NCBI GenBank assembly: GCA_038040485.1
Contig: JBBPIE010000006.1
Location: 1-64,000 of the forward strand
DNA length: 64,000 bases
Reading direction: 5' to 3'
DNA from: Onstottus_B arcticum
GTDB taxonomy: Bacteria > Acidobacteriota > Blastocatellia > UBA7656
The notes under the pieces are model-generated. The model was not told the origin of the DNA. It searched no databases and worked only from the letters and a program-made list of their open reading frames with translations. Shown here piece after piece: positions 48,103 through 56,929 of this stretch. Each line of letters opens with the position of its first letter. The stretch's first letter is position 1. The position numbers were made by a program, and so were the translations under genes.

Positions 48103-49737
48103 ATGGATATGAAGATTCTCTTCCTCGCTGCGAACCCGGTGGATGTGATCTCTCGCTTACGAACCGACGAAGAATTCCGCGAGATCAGCCAGAAGATTCA
48201 CTCGGGATCGCTCGCGGATCAATTTGAACTCATTCCGGAGTTGGCAGTAAGGCCAGGCGACCTGCAAGCGGCACTTCTCAGGCACCAACCAGACATTGTC
48301 CATTTCAGCGGGCACGGTAGTCCGTCCGGCGGAATCATCCTCGAGAATGAGACTGGAAAGCGCCAAGTGGTCAGCAGAGAAGCGCTTGCCGACTTGTTCA
48401 GAATACTGAAAGACAACCTCCGCGTGGTTGTGCTCAATGCCTGTTACGCAAAAGACCAGGCGCAGGCCTTAACCGGCACGATTGACTTCACCATTGGGAT
48501 GAGCGCGGCAATAGACGACAGAGCAGCCATCGTTTTCGCCGCCCACTTTTATCAATCGCTGGCGTTCGGCCGCTCGGTAAAAGAAGCATTTGAGCTGGCA
48601 GTGAACGAACTCTGCATTGAAGGCTTCGACGTAGCACTTGCGCCGGAACTGCTGGTGCGGGACGGCGCAAATGCAGCGGAATCTCGCATCGGCGAAACGG
48701 CTCGCCGAGTCGCGTTGGCTGAAGACGAAGCAGAGCCGGCGCTCATCTCCGAAGACGACTCCCATCACCCGCTTGGCAGACCGGTGATGCGCGGGGCCAC
48801 TATCGAGGAACACAAAGAGAAGCCGGGCTCGATCGCATTCTTGCCCTGGCTTTTCGCCAGCATTGCAATCAGCCTTGCGACAGATGTCTTGCGCCGGTTT
48901 CTGGGAGATGGTTGGTCGGACATGGCCGCTCTCATCGTACAATCCGCTTTTGTCGGACTCGCAATCGTGGCCGCCGCCATTACGACTATCTCGATGATGC
49001 ACCCGACCCATCCACTCGTGGTAAGAGGTGTCTCCTCAAGTCACCTTTACGCACCACAAAAGGTAGAGAGGGCAGTCATTCTAACCGGAATCGCTCTCGT
49101 CCTCGCTCTGACGGTATGGCTGTCTCTTCCGGTCTTTGCTCGTTACTACAACGAGAGCGGGGCTGGGTTTCAGTACCGCGAACAACCTGACCTGACCCGG
49201 GCGCGCGAATCGTATCAGCAAGCCGTGAGGCTAAATCCGAGCTATGCGCCGGCGCACTATAACCTGGCCTTCGTACAGGAGGATTTGCAGCCCGAAAAAG
49301 CGATTGCCGAATACCTGCTCGCCATCAGATACGATAGCGATATTTATCCCGCTTACAATAATCTGGCGCGCCTCTACCTGCTTCGAGGGCAGGGCAATGA
49401 CTACGAAAACGCGCTCAACATCCTGAGCCAGGCGGTCGTTTTATCGCCGCAAGATGAGAATGTGCAGTACTCGCTCAACAAGAATCTCGGCTGGGCTAAC
49501 TATGCCTTGAAGCACTACCCGCTGGCCGAAACGTATTTGCGCCGAGCCATTTCGTTGCGCAGCCAGCAGGGTGCGGCGGCGCATTGTCTGTTAGCCTACG
49601 TGCTGAAGGAACAAGGCAAAGCCGGAGCCGTTGACGAGTGTTATGACTGTGTCAGTCTGGCGCCGGGTGAGAAAGACCTTGAGGCCAAGTGGGTGAGTGA
49701 CGCGCAGGACTGTTTGCTAAAAGGAGGCATCCGGTGA
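48103..49737 (+). CDS. CHAT-domain protein with transmembrane helices and TPR repeats
   Basis: 544 aa. The N-terminal 180 residues are a caspase-like CHAT domain with the His/Cys dyad: H71 in VHFSGHG and C114 in VVVLNACYAKD. Three hydrophobic helices follow between about 237 and 350 (AFLPWLFASIAISLA, ALIVQSAFVGLAIVAAAI, VILTGIALVLALTVWL). The C-terminus has TPR repeats (YAPAHYNLAFVQEDLQPEKA, YNNLARLYLLRGQGNDYENA). There is no signal peptide, so the protease domain should be cytoplasmic and the TPRs on the other side of the membrane. Its stop overlaps the next gene (atga), so the two are coupled. Substrate unknown. Confidence 0.88.
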   Translation: MDMKILFLAANPVDVISRLRTDEEFREISQKIHSGSLADQFELIPELAVRPGDLQAALLRHQPDIVHFSGHGSPSGGIILENETGKRQVVSREALADLFRILKDNLRVVVLNACYAKDQAQALTGTIDFTIGMSAAIDDRAAIVFAAHFYQSLAFGRSVKEAFELAVNELCIEGFDVALAPELLVRDGANAAESRIGETARRVALAEDEAEPALISEDDSHHPLGRPVMRGATIEEHKEKPGSIAFLPWLFASIAISLATDVLRRFLGDGWSDMAALIVQSAFVGLAIVAAAITTISMMHPTHPLVVRGVSSSHLYAPQKVERAVILTGIALVLALTVWLSLPVFARYYNESGAGFQYREQPDLTRARESYQQAVRLNPSYAPAHYNLAFVQEDLQPEKAIAEYLLAIRYDSDIYPAYNNLARLYLLRGQGNDYENALNILSQAVVLSPQDENVQYSLNKNLGWANYALKHYPLAETYLRRAISLRSQQGAAAHCLLAYVLKEQGKAGAVDECYDCVSLAPGEKDLEAKWVSDAQDCLLKGGIR

Positions 49738-50912
49738 GACACAATGCTTCTTTGATTTCAGTTCAATTGTCCCTACTCGGTTGCCTCTGCCTCTTTCTTG
49801 GCGCTGGCCGTGTCAGCGCCCAGAAGGGTAATACCCCCGGCCCGACTTCGGGTCGAATCATCTGGATCGAGCCAAAAGAACCAAAGGGCAGGCTGAGGGT
49901 CAGACAAGGGAAGAGAGTCGCTCCGGTGAACGCCGCTGAAGGTATGCTGGTACGTAGAGGATATATGTTGTTTCTGGACCCGACGGCCAGAGCAACTGTG
50001 ATCTGCGGCGATGGCAAGAAGCGGGAACTTGCGCCGGGCGCTCAGGGCTGTCCGTGCAGGGAGCCTTGCACACCTGAAGTTTGTGGTATCAATTATGGTG
50101 GCAGCACGATTGGGGCGACGCGGGGGCCGGATACGGATGCGGGTTTATTCCCCGTGGTCATTTCACCGCGCAAAACCAGGCTGCGCAATCTCCGGCCAAC
50201 GATTCGCTGGACGCCGATTGCCGGCGCCAACGAGAAGACCGCGTATAACGTGACGCTGTATGGAGACCCCATGAAAGTGATCTGGACCAAAGATGTGGTC
50301 TCCGAAACCCGGCTTACCTATCCGGACAAAGAGCCGCCGCTCGCGCCCGGACAGATTTATAAAGTGGTGGTTACGAGTGATGGTATGAGTTCTCAACAAG
50401 ACCATTCGCCGGGGCTTGGCTTTACCACGCTCACGGCGGATCAAGTGCGAATGCTTGCCGATGAAGAGCGCAAGCGAAAACAGATGCAGTTACCTGAAAC
50501 GCAAACTCGTTTTCTGATCGCCAATCTCTACGCGGCCAGAGAATTGTACGCGGAGGCCCTCGAGCAGTTGGAAGATCTGTACACGACCATGAAAGAGGCG
50601 GCCGTCGCCCGGATGCTCGGAGATATCTACGCGGTGATCGGTTTGAATCGAGAAGCCGAGAAGCGTTACGTCGAGGCGCTAAGCCTGACTCCCGCGGATG
50701 ATCTCGAAGGACTGGGGCTGACCCAGAAAAGCCTGGCGCAGGTGTATGAAAACCTGGGCCTCTTCGACCGGGCGAGGGCGAGCCTGGCAGAGGCAAAGAG
50801 AGCCTATCGACGGTTGGGGAATCTAGCGATGGTCAACAGGCTGGTAAAGGATGAACGACGTCTCAGGCAGCCGCATAAAGGACGAACGACGTCTACGCAG
50901 CCGCGTAGGTGA
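49734..50912 (+). CDS. Secreted TPR protein coupled to a CHAT protein
   Basis: 392 aa with a signal peptide (about 1-29, ending RVSAQ). A FecR-like stretch (GMLVRRGYMLFLDPTARATV, about 70-92) is followed by Cys-rich GCPCREPCTPEVC. A fibronectin-like segment comes next (SPRKTRLRNLRPTIRWTPIA, about 142-235). C-terminal TPR repeats end the fold (AARELYAEALEQLEDLY, LGLFDRARASLAEAKRAYRR). It overlaps the CHAT gene stop by four bases and probably works with it at the cell surface. The last 20 codons run into a 30-bp tandem repeat, so the natural C-terminus may have been altered. Confidence 0.78.
   Translation: MRHNASLISVQLSLLGCLCLFLGAGRVSAQKGNTPGPTSGRIIWIEPKEPKGRLRVRQGKRVAPVNAAEGMLVRRGYMLFLDPTARATVICGDGKKRELAPGAQGCPCREPCTPEVCGINYGGSTIGATRGPDTDAGLFPVVISPRKTRLRNLRPTIRWTPIAGANEKTAYNVTLYGDPMKVIWTKDVVSETRLTYPDKEPPLAPGQIYKVVVTSDGMSSQQDHSPGLGFTTLTADQVRMLADEERKRKQMQLPETQTRFLIANLYAARELYAEALEQLEDLYTTMKEAAVARMLGDIYAVIGLNREAEKRYVEALSLTPADDLEGLGLTQKSLAQVYENLGLFDRARASLAEAKRAYRRLGNLAMVNRLVKDERRLRQPHKGRTTSTQPRR
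50846..50909. repeat. Two tandem copies of a ~30-bp unit at a gene end
   Basis: aaggatgaacgacgtct...ccgcata is repeated as aaaggacgaacgacgtct...ccgcgta, one base out of register. Because the period is not a multiple of three, the second copy is read in a new frame within the TPR gene end. It looks like a recent local duplication. Confidence 0.75.
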
Positions 50913-50943
50913 TCGGCCGCCAACACCATTCCTTCTTACGCAA

Positions 50944-51303
50944 ATGCGAGTTTTGTCACCGAAATCCGTCTATGAATACAGGAGCCACGGATTCGTGACG
51001 ATTATCATGTGGTCGATAACGCCGTCATCCAACGCCGGCAGCGGCAGGCAATCTGCCCATGCCTTCGGATTTCTATCATCTGGTTTCCAGAAAACTCGCG
51101 CTGTCCAAGCCGGCGTTCTGGTTCTCTTATCCTCCCTGATGTTCAGCCAACCGGTCTTATCAAAGCCAGGCAACAGGCCGCCGCAAACGCCCACCCCCTG
51201 TGACGGGTTCAAGCTGTTTCAGGCAGGGCTGCAACTGGCAGAGACAGGAACTCGGACGGCCCTGAAGGAAGCTATTGAGAAATACAAAGCCGCTTACGCG
51301 TGA
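50944..51303 (+). pseudogene. Truncated N-terminal fragment of a CHAT/TPR protein
   Basis: The frame encodes a signal-peptide-like segment (AGVLVLLSSLMFSQPVLS) and then FKLFQAGLQLAETGTRTALK with AIEKYKAAYA, the usual first helices of secreted TPR-CHAT proteins. It then stops. The following gene begins a similar protein anew. No matching TPR continuation is found, so this appears to be the stub of a deleted paralogue. Possible starts are 50944 or 51007. Confidence 0.55.
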
Positions 51304-51397
51304 CAGAGCAGCCGCCGCCAGGAGCAGATTGCGGCTGAGGGTCTTCATCCCGCGCTCGGTCGTCGTCGTGCGCGGCTTCGCCGGAGGTGAAACGTCC

Positions 51398-54300
51398 ATG
51401 AAATCAGTCAACCGCGATTTGGGAAGTTCACACAAGTTTCCTTCCAACCTGGGAACCAAGATGATTCGGTGTCTCATCGCATTATCTACGTTAGCAATCT
51501 CGTGCAGCGAGGGGCTTGCACTAATCGTAGCGGAGCCGCCTCTGTCGTCTTCCATGGCGATGAGCGGAAAACGAGACGCCGATTCGCGTACCTGGAGCGT
51601 TGAAACAACTCAACACCAGGAGTCGGCGCAAGACCGCCAGGACAGAGCAAAAGAAAAACAGCCGCAGCCTTCTATGCCCAGCGTAGCCGATGCGCTTCAA
51701 GTGATGAAACTGGGGTCAGACATACTCCAGTTGGGCGCGAGTAGAACACCGGCGGGCGCGATCGAAGCGATCAAGAAGGGCAAGGAGGCCTTCGCCATTT
51801 ACAAGAAGATGGACCTGAAAGTGGGAATGGCTGCGTCTCTATTTGCGTGCGGCGGCGCCTACTACTTCTTGGGCCAGAATCGCGAAGCCTTGAACGCCTT
51901 CCTCGAGGCTTCAGAGTATTCAAAGGAATCCGGCTTTGACTTTCTACGTCCGCTTCTGGAGGCCAGCACGGGCGCGGCTTACGCAGGTCTGGGCGAAACT
52001 GGCAAGGCGCTGGATACGCTCAATCGGGCGCTACCCAAGGTGCGGCTCATGAACCTTCCTCCTCTTCTGGCGCTGACGCTCAAAGGACTGGGCGAAGTCA
52101 GTGTGCAGATCGGCCAGAAGCGCAAAGCGCTCGAGTATCTGACCGAGGCCGCCGGTCTTTACCGCGAGATTGGAAACTGGCAATACGAGGTACTGGCATT
52201 GATGCTGATCAGCGCGACCAGGTCATCGCTTGGACAAAAAACAGAGGCCCTGGAGGCGGCTCGCGCAGCGTTTGACCGGGTCAAAGAGAAGAACGACCCG
52301 GTGTGGGAGGCAATGGGCCATCTCGCCTTCGGAGCCGCGTATGCGTCGGTTGGGAATATGGCATCCGCGATTGCCGAGTACAATCAGGCCTCGCAGGCAT
52401 TCAAGGCGCAAAACGACAAGTCTGGGGAAGCCACGGCGCTGAACAACATCGGCCTGCTCTATAGCACAAAGGGTGAACTTGGCGTCGCGTTGGATTACTT
52501 TGAGAAATCGCTGAAACTCGGTGAAGCCAGTAATGATAAAGAAACCGTGATGACGGGCTACGCCTTGAACAACATCGGAACCATCTATGCTCGCCGCGGC
52601 GAGCGGCTCACGGCGTTGCGCTATTTCGAAAGGGCGCTCTCCTTCGCCGATCAACACAATGACAAACGCTTAAAGGCAGGCGTTTTGTCTGGCATGGCGG
52701 ATGTTTATTTTTTGATGAACAACCGCGAATACGCGCTCAACTTGTTCAAAGCAATCGCCGCCACCTTCAGAGAAATTGAAGAGCCAGCGCATGAGGCGGA
52801 GGCGTTGATCAATCTCGCCGATGCCTACGGCGCGATGGGGCGCTACTCGGAAGCGCTCGACGCGTTGCGTCCGGCATTGGAATCTCGGCGTCTGGCAAAG
52901 GACCCGGGACAGGAAGGTTATGTCCTGAGAGAGATGGGCTATCTGTACACCAATATGGGAGACCGGAGTAATGCGCTGAAGCATTTTGCGGCAGCCCTCT
53001 CCAAACTGGAGGCCGCCGGAGATGCCGGTGGTCAGGTCGACTTATACGGTGCTTTAGGGTCAATCTCAGTTACAGATGGGGACTACCAAAAGGCGGAGGA
53101 TCACTACCTCAAAGGACTTGCTGTGGCGCGGGCAGAGGGGCTGCGCCAAAGCGAGATGCTCATTTTGGCAGGACTTGGTTTTGCGCATGAGAAGCGGGGA
53201 AACCTAACGCAGGCTGAAAGCTTCTACGATCAGCAACTCGCGGTTAACGAATCGCTCCGTTCGTCAGCCCGGATCGAGGAACTCAAGACTGGCGTAAGCA
53301 GCCTGTACGCGGGACTGCTTTCGCCTGCCATCCTGCTCAAGTTCAAACTCGGCAAATGGGCTGAGGCGTTCGAACTCACTGAAAGAGCTCGCGCCCGAAC
53401 CTTTCTCGATCAGATGAATAGTGCCCGCCTGGATCTTCGCAAAGGAGCGAATCCGGCATTGGCCGACCAGGAACAATCCTTGCGCTTTGATATGCGTGCA
53501 TTGGAGGAAAAGCTGAGAAAGGAACGCCGGGATAGTCCGCGCTCAGAGGCCAACGCCTTGATCGCAGCAAGCCTCAAAGAAAAAGAAGAAGTGTATGCTG
53601 CTCTGCTCCTTCGTTTGAAAGCCAGCAATCCCGATTATGCCGAACTTCAAAGCTACATTCCAAAACCGGTGGCCGAAATCCAACGACTACTCGGACCTCG
53701 AACCACGCTAATCTCCTACTATGTAGTTGCTGATAAGACGCTGGCCTTCGTGGTGGGTTCCGATTCCCTGGAAGCCATCGAGATTCCCGTCAAAGAGATT
53801 GACTTGCGCGCGGCCATCAACTGGTTTCGGGACTTCGCCAGTCTCAGCGATCCGCGGCCCGAAGCACTGAAGCAACTCCACGGGTGGCTCGTTGAACCAA
53901 TCCGGCAGTACATCAAAACCGCCCAGGTAGTCATCGTGCCGCAAGGCCCGCTGCATTATGTGCCCTTCGCCGCACTGACCGACGGGCACGAGTTCTTCGG
54001 AGATAAGCGCGAGATCACATATCTTCCCAGTGCTTCCATATTGCCGGCCTTGCGGCGTCGAATCCGACACAATGGCCGGCGGGTGCTTAGCGTTGCTCAG
54101 TCTCTGGCTCCGGGGCTTTCAGCCTTGCGATACGCGGACGAGGAAGCCAGAAGCGTTGCCAGGCTGTACGGCGCCCGCCCACTGCTTACGGGCCGCGCAA
54201 CTCGAACGCAGTTTCTGAAACGAGCGGGCGCGTACAACGTGCTTCACATCGCTGCCCATGCCGAGTTGAACGCTGCCAGTCCTCTGTTCTCCCGCATACG

Positions 54301-54727
54301 GCTGGCGCCGGGCGCCGACGATAACGGCGCGATTGAAGTGCGAGAGATTTATGGGTTGGACTTGACGCGGACGAACCTGGTCGCGCTTAGCGCGTGCGAG
54401 ACCCAGTTGGGATCTCAAAGCAAAGGAGACGACATCGTCGGCTTGAACCGAGCCTTCATTTATGCGGGAGCTTCCTCGGTAGTTGCCAGCCTTTGGACAG
54501 TGGATGATGAAGCGTCCAGCGAGTTGATGAAATCATTCTATGGTCATCTAAGGGGTGGCATGAGCAAAGCAGCGGCGCTCCAGGCGGCACAAGCTGCAAC
54601 CCGAAAGAAGTATCCGCATCCATACTACTGGGCGGCCTTTGTTCTCACCGGCGATCCGGGAAGAGACAGCACGAGGCGGCGCGCCAATGTCCGTGCTCTT
54701 GTCGAACCCACTAGACGATTTCGATAG
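51398..54727 (+). CDS. Secreted TPR-CHAT protease
   Basis: 1109 aa from the ATG at 51398, which has a ggaggtg ribosome-binding site; the frame is open to 51275. A hydrophobic export segment (MIRCLIALSTLAISCSEGLA) lies after about 20 residues. A long array of TPR repeats covers about 110-650 (LNNIGLLYSTKGELGVALDY, LYTNMGDRSNALKHFAAAL and others). The C-terminal CHAT domain has H954 (LHIAAHAEL) and C1000 (VALSACETQLG) with the usual WTVDDEAS and HPYYWAAFVLTG. It is a predicted caspase-like protease with TPR sensor. Its end overlaps the convergent anti-sigma gene by 17 bases. Confidence 0.9.
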   Translation: MKSVNRDLGSSHKFPSNLGTKMIRCLIALSTLAISCSEGLALIVAEPPLSSSMAMSGKRDADSRTWSVETTQHQESAQDRQDRAKEKQPQPSMPSVADALQVMKLGSDILQLGASRTPAGAIEAIKKGKEAFAIYKKMDLKVGMAASLFACGGAYYFLGQNREALNAFLEASEYSKESGFDFLRPLLEASTGAAYAGLGETGKALDTLNRALPKVRLMNLPPLLALTLKGLGEVSVQIGQKRKALEYLTEAAGLYREIGNWQYEVLALMLISATRSSLGQKTEALEAARAAFDRVKEKNDPVWEAMGHLAFGAAYASVGNMASAIAEYNQASQAFKAQNDKSGEATALNNIGLLYSTKGELGVALDYFEKSLKLGEASNDKETVMTGYALNNIGTIYARRGERLTALRYFERALSFADQHNDKRLKAGVLSGMADVYFLMNNREYALNLFKAIAATFREIEEPAHEAEALINLADAYGAMGRYSEALDALRPALESRRLAKDPGQEGYVLREMGYLYTNMGDRSNALKHFAAALSKLEAAGDAGGQVDLYGALGSISVTDGDYQKAEDHYLKGLAVARAEGLRQSEMLILAGLGFAHEKRGNLTQAESFYDQQLAVNESLRSSARIEELKTGVSSLYAGLLSPAILLKFKLGKWAEAFELTERARARTFLDQMNSARLDLRKGANPALADQEQSLRFDMRALEEKLRKERRDSPRSEANALIAASLKEKEEVYAALLLRLKASNPDYAELQSYIPKPVAEIQRLLGPRTTLISYYVVADKTLAFVVGSDSLEAIEIPVKEIDLRAAINWFRDFASLSDPRPEALKQLHGWLVEPIRQYIKTAQVVIVPQGPLHYVPFAALTDGHEFFGDKREITYLPSASILPALRRRIRHNGRRVLSVAQSLAPGLSALRYADEEARSVARLYGARPLLTGRATRTQFLKRAGAYNVLHIAAHAELNAASPLFSRIRLAPGADDNGAIEVREIYGLDLTRTNLVALSACETQLGSQSKGDDIVGLNRAFIYAGASSVVASLWTVDDEASSELMKSFYGHLRGGMSKAAALQAAQAATRKKYPHPYYWAAFVLTGDPGRDSTRRRANVRALVEPTRRFR

Positions 54728-55373
54728 ATATGTCGGCCATATTGCCTTGACGATATTCCCACGGAACGGCGACTTGCGCGGCGACCTCTGATTCCGAAAC
54801 CCGCTGAAGAGTAATCTCCTGACTCAGTTTGTCCAGACGAACGTTGACTCGTGCGCCGTCCAGTTCCATCTCGTTTGAAGAGAAGTGGATTGTCATATCG
54901 GCGTTCTTCTCCATAATTGCGCTAGCCTGAAGCTTGCCGTCCTCGCTTTGCCACGACCATACTTCTTCACCCTGATCGCCGCGACGCACCTGCGCGAACT
55001 CGGCTTGCCAGTTCAGGACCATCCGCCGCAAGTATTCGGCCAGCCGTTCCTGCAATGGAAGTTCACGGGCGGTTGCTGCGGGCTTTTCGATGGATGGTTC
55101 CTCCACCAACCCTCCTGTTTGTTTCATCAGGCTCTCGACGAACGCCACATCTTCAGTGGTTATCACGCGCTGGCTCAGCGCCGCGTTCTCCTCTCGCAGC
55201 AGTTCGAGTTGCCTCTCACAAATGAAGCAAAGCTTCACGTGCGCTTCCACGCGGCCGCTGCCGATCTGGTCGAGTTCCTGATTGCAGTAAGCTTCAAGCT
55301 CGCTTTCATTCAAGTGCGTGAACTTCAACTTCCGTAGCTCATTCTCCAGTTCGTCTGTCTTCATCATGCTCAC
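54711..55373 (-). CDS. Zinc-finger anti-sigma-type protein (soluble)
   Basis: 220 aa. The start holds a zinc-binding anti-sigma motif of HxxxCxxC form in AHVKLCFICE (about 45-54), preceded by the usual EAYCNQELD helix. No membrane helix is present. The remainder (DGKLQASAIMEKNADMTIHF, ARVNVRLDKLSQEITL) is beta-rich. It follows the sigma-factor gene by nine bases on the same strand, the standard arrangement for a cognate anti-sigma factor. The effector domain is probably a cytoplasmic sensor. Confidence 0.75.
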   Translation of the reverse strand: MSMMKTDELENELRKLKFTHLNESELEAYCNQELDQIGSGRVEAHVKLCFICERQLELLREENAALSQRVITTEDVAFVESLMKQTGGLVEEPSIEKPAATARELPLQERLAEYLRRMVLNWQAEFAQVRRGDQGEEVWSWQSEDGKLQASAIMEKNADMTIHFSSNEMELDGARVNVRLDKLSQEITLQRVSESEVAAQVAVPWEYRQGNMADISIEIV

Positions 55374-55382
55374 CTACTCGTT

Positions 55383-56072
55383 TCACTTGAGGCGCTTGCG
55401 GAGTTTGCCGATGGCGCGCTGGCGAATCTTTATGACATTGCTTATGGTCAGTCCGAGCCGTTGGGTGATCTCCTCGTGCGACTGATCTTCCCAATAGTAA
55501 AGACGGATAATCGTCTGTTCTGTCTCATTAAGTTGAGCGAGCGCGTCCAACAGAGAGAGCGTTCTCTCGGGCCGTGGCCATTCAAGCGGGCGCGATGCCG
55601 GCATATGTTCGGCGTCCGGCATCGCTCCGGGAAAGGCGATGTCTCGCGCGTCGATGGCGTTTCGTATCTGCCCGGTAGTCAGTTTGACTTTCTCCGCGAT
55701 CTCTTCAATCGTCGGATGGCGCTGGAGCGTTTGTATTAGCTCGTCTCTTGTCCGCCCGACCTTGCGGTAAATCTCATACTGCCGGCGAGCCATACTGCGG
55801 GTGATCTCGGAACTCTCGAATATGGCCCCGTAAACATAATGCTTCGCAAAACTCCTGAACTGGGCGCCATGGCGCGGATCAAATCTGGCGATCGCTTTGA
55901 TCAATCCGATGGCACCGTCCTGCCGCAAGTCTTGCCAATCGGCACCGGTGAGGCGGGCGATGCGTTTGGCCAGGACGTCCACGAGAGGCAGATAAAAGAG
56001 GATCAACTCTCGCTGCCCCGCTTCATCTCGCTGACCGTGGCGCTCCCATAAGTTGAGTTCGTCTTCGGTCAT
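55383..56072 (-). CDS. RNA polymerase sigma factor, sigma-70 family (FliA/SigB-like)
   Basis: 229 aa with regions 2, 3 and 4. Region 2 has LPLVDVLAKRIARLTGADWQ and DLRQDGAIGLIKAIARFDP, region 3 has HPTIEEIAEKVKLTTGQIRN, and region 4 carries the HTH EEITQRLGLTISNVIKIRQR. Region 1.1 is absent, so it is an alternative sigma factor. It heads a two-gene unit with the anti-sigma-type gene and lies between two CHAT genes. Confidence 0.92.
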   Translation of the reverse strand: MTEDELNLWERHGQRDEAGQRELILFYLPLVDVLAKRIARLTGADWQDLRQDGAIGLIKAIARFDPRHGAQFRSFAKHYVYGAIFESSEITRSMARRQYEIYRKVGRTRDELIQTLQRHPTIEEIAEKVKLTTGQIRNAIDARDIAFPGAMPDAEHMPASRPLEWPRPERTLSLLDALAQLNETEQTIIRLYYWEDQSHEEITQRLGLTISNVIKIRQRAIGKLRKRLK

Positions 56073-56406
56073 CGATCTTACCTCACGAGGATGAAGCGGA
56101 ACCGCCGGCCAGTTTCGCCATCAGCTGTCCTGGCGGATCGCCTGCAAGGATAACGCGAGGGCGGCCATCGAAGGAAGCTTCGAGAATGTGGCTACCCAAT
56201 GAAACGCCAGCCATTGGCGCGAACCGATCATACAGGCATCCACATCACGCCCGCATCTTCAGCCTGCGAGGCACACCGACTCCCCGAAAAAAATGTCATC
56301 ACGTTGAAGAAAACTATTTGTCTGCCGCGTGTCCTGGCGCAGCCCGCTATTGCCCATCAAGTGAGCGAAGGCAGCCACGAGCTGGCTTCAGAAAGGAAAG
56401 CTCACG
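56073..56406. other. Intergenic region between divergent sigma and small secreted protein genes
   Basis: About 334 bases. Overlapping plus-strand ORFs here lack protein character. It must hold the promoter of the sigma gene and that of the small secreted protein gene. No consensus boxes could be assigned with confidence. Confidence 0.35.
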
Positions 56407-56727
56407 ATGGACAAGAATCAAAATTCACGGGGGACGCACGCTGGCGTTCTCTCAATCGTTAACCGTCAACTCACCTGGTCTCGAATTCTCCTTCTGGCGT
56501 TGTTCCTGGCCTTCGGCCTGGTGAGCCTGCAACCAAAGGCTTCCGCACAAGCTGCTGACAGGAGATTGGAAAGGAATCAGGCCGGCATAACGGGCCGTCA
56601 ACCGAAGGATTCGGCTCAGTACGCTCAATCATGCGAACAAGGGTTGGTTGAGTGTTTAGCCCGCGGGGGAGGAGCCGTTTGTCTGGACCAATACGATGCC
56701 TGCGTTGCGGTGGGCAACATAGATTGA
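56407..56727 (+). CDS. Small secreted protein with four cysteines
   Basis: 106 aa. A signal sequence lies at about 24-48 (ILLLALFLAFGLVSLQPKASA). The short mature part ends with CEQGLVECLARGGGAVCLDQ and a final Cys (YDACVAV), four cysteines that could form two disulfides. An aaagga ribosome-binding site precedes the ATG. It is located between a sigma factor and a CHAT gene. It might be a substrate or signal for one of the CHAT proteases, but that is conjecture. Confidence 0.6.
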   Translation: MDKNQNSRGTHAGVLSIVNRQLTWSRILLLALFLAFGLVSLQPKASAQAADRRLERNQAGITGRQPKDSAQYAQSCEQGLVECLARGGGAVCLDQYDACVAVGNID

Positions 56728-56818
56728 TCAGATGATCGCCAGCCAGTCGGGTGAATCTCTGTGAACCAGGTTTACCCACTGGCTATCCCCTCAAGCCGAC
56801 GCCCTCAATCGAATCGCC

Positions 56819-56838
56819 AGTTCGAGACTCGCCGGGCG
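56819..56838 (+). repeat. 20-bp sequence matching the tRNA-Arg 3' half (18 of 20)
   Basis: agttcgag-actc-gccgggcg against agttcgag-tctt-gccgggcg at 11165-11184 in the tRNA-Arg T arm and acceptor stem. The surrounding bases do not fold as a tRNA. It is a possible degenerate attachment site for the integrase at 11.2 kb; the two mismatches make this uncertain. Confidence 0.3.
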
Positions 56839-56929
56839 GTTTTGACTTGCGCATAAATCATGGCATTGTGTTCCTGCTCGCAACTTCACTGATGTTATGA
56901 TTTTGAAGCCCTATCAAAGTTAGAAAAAG

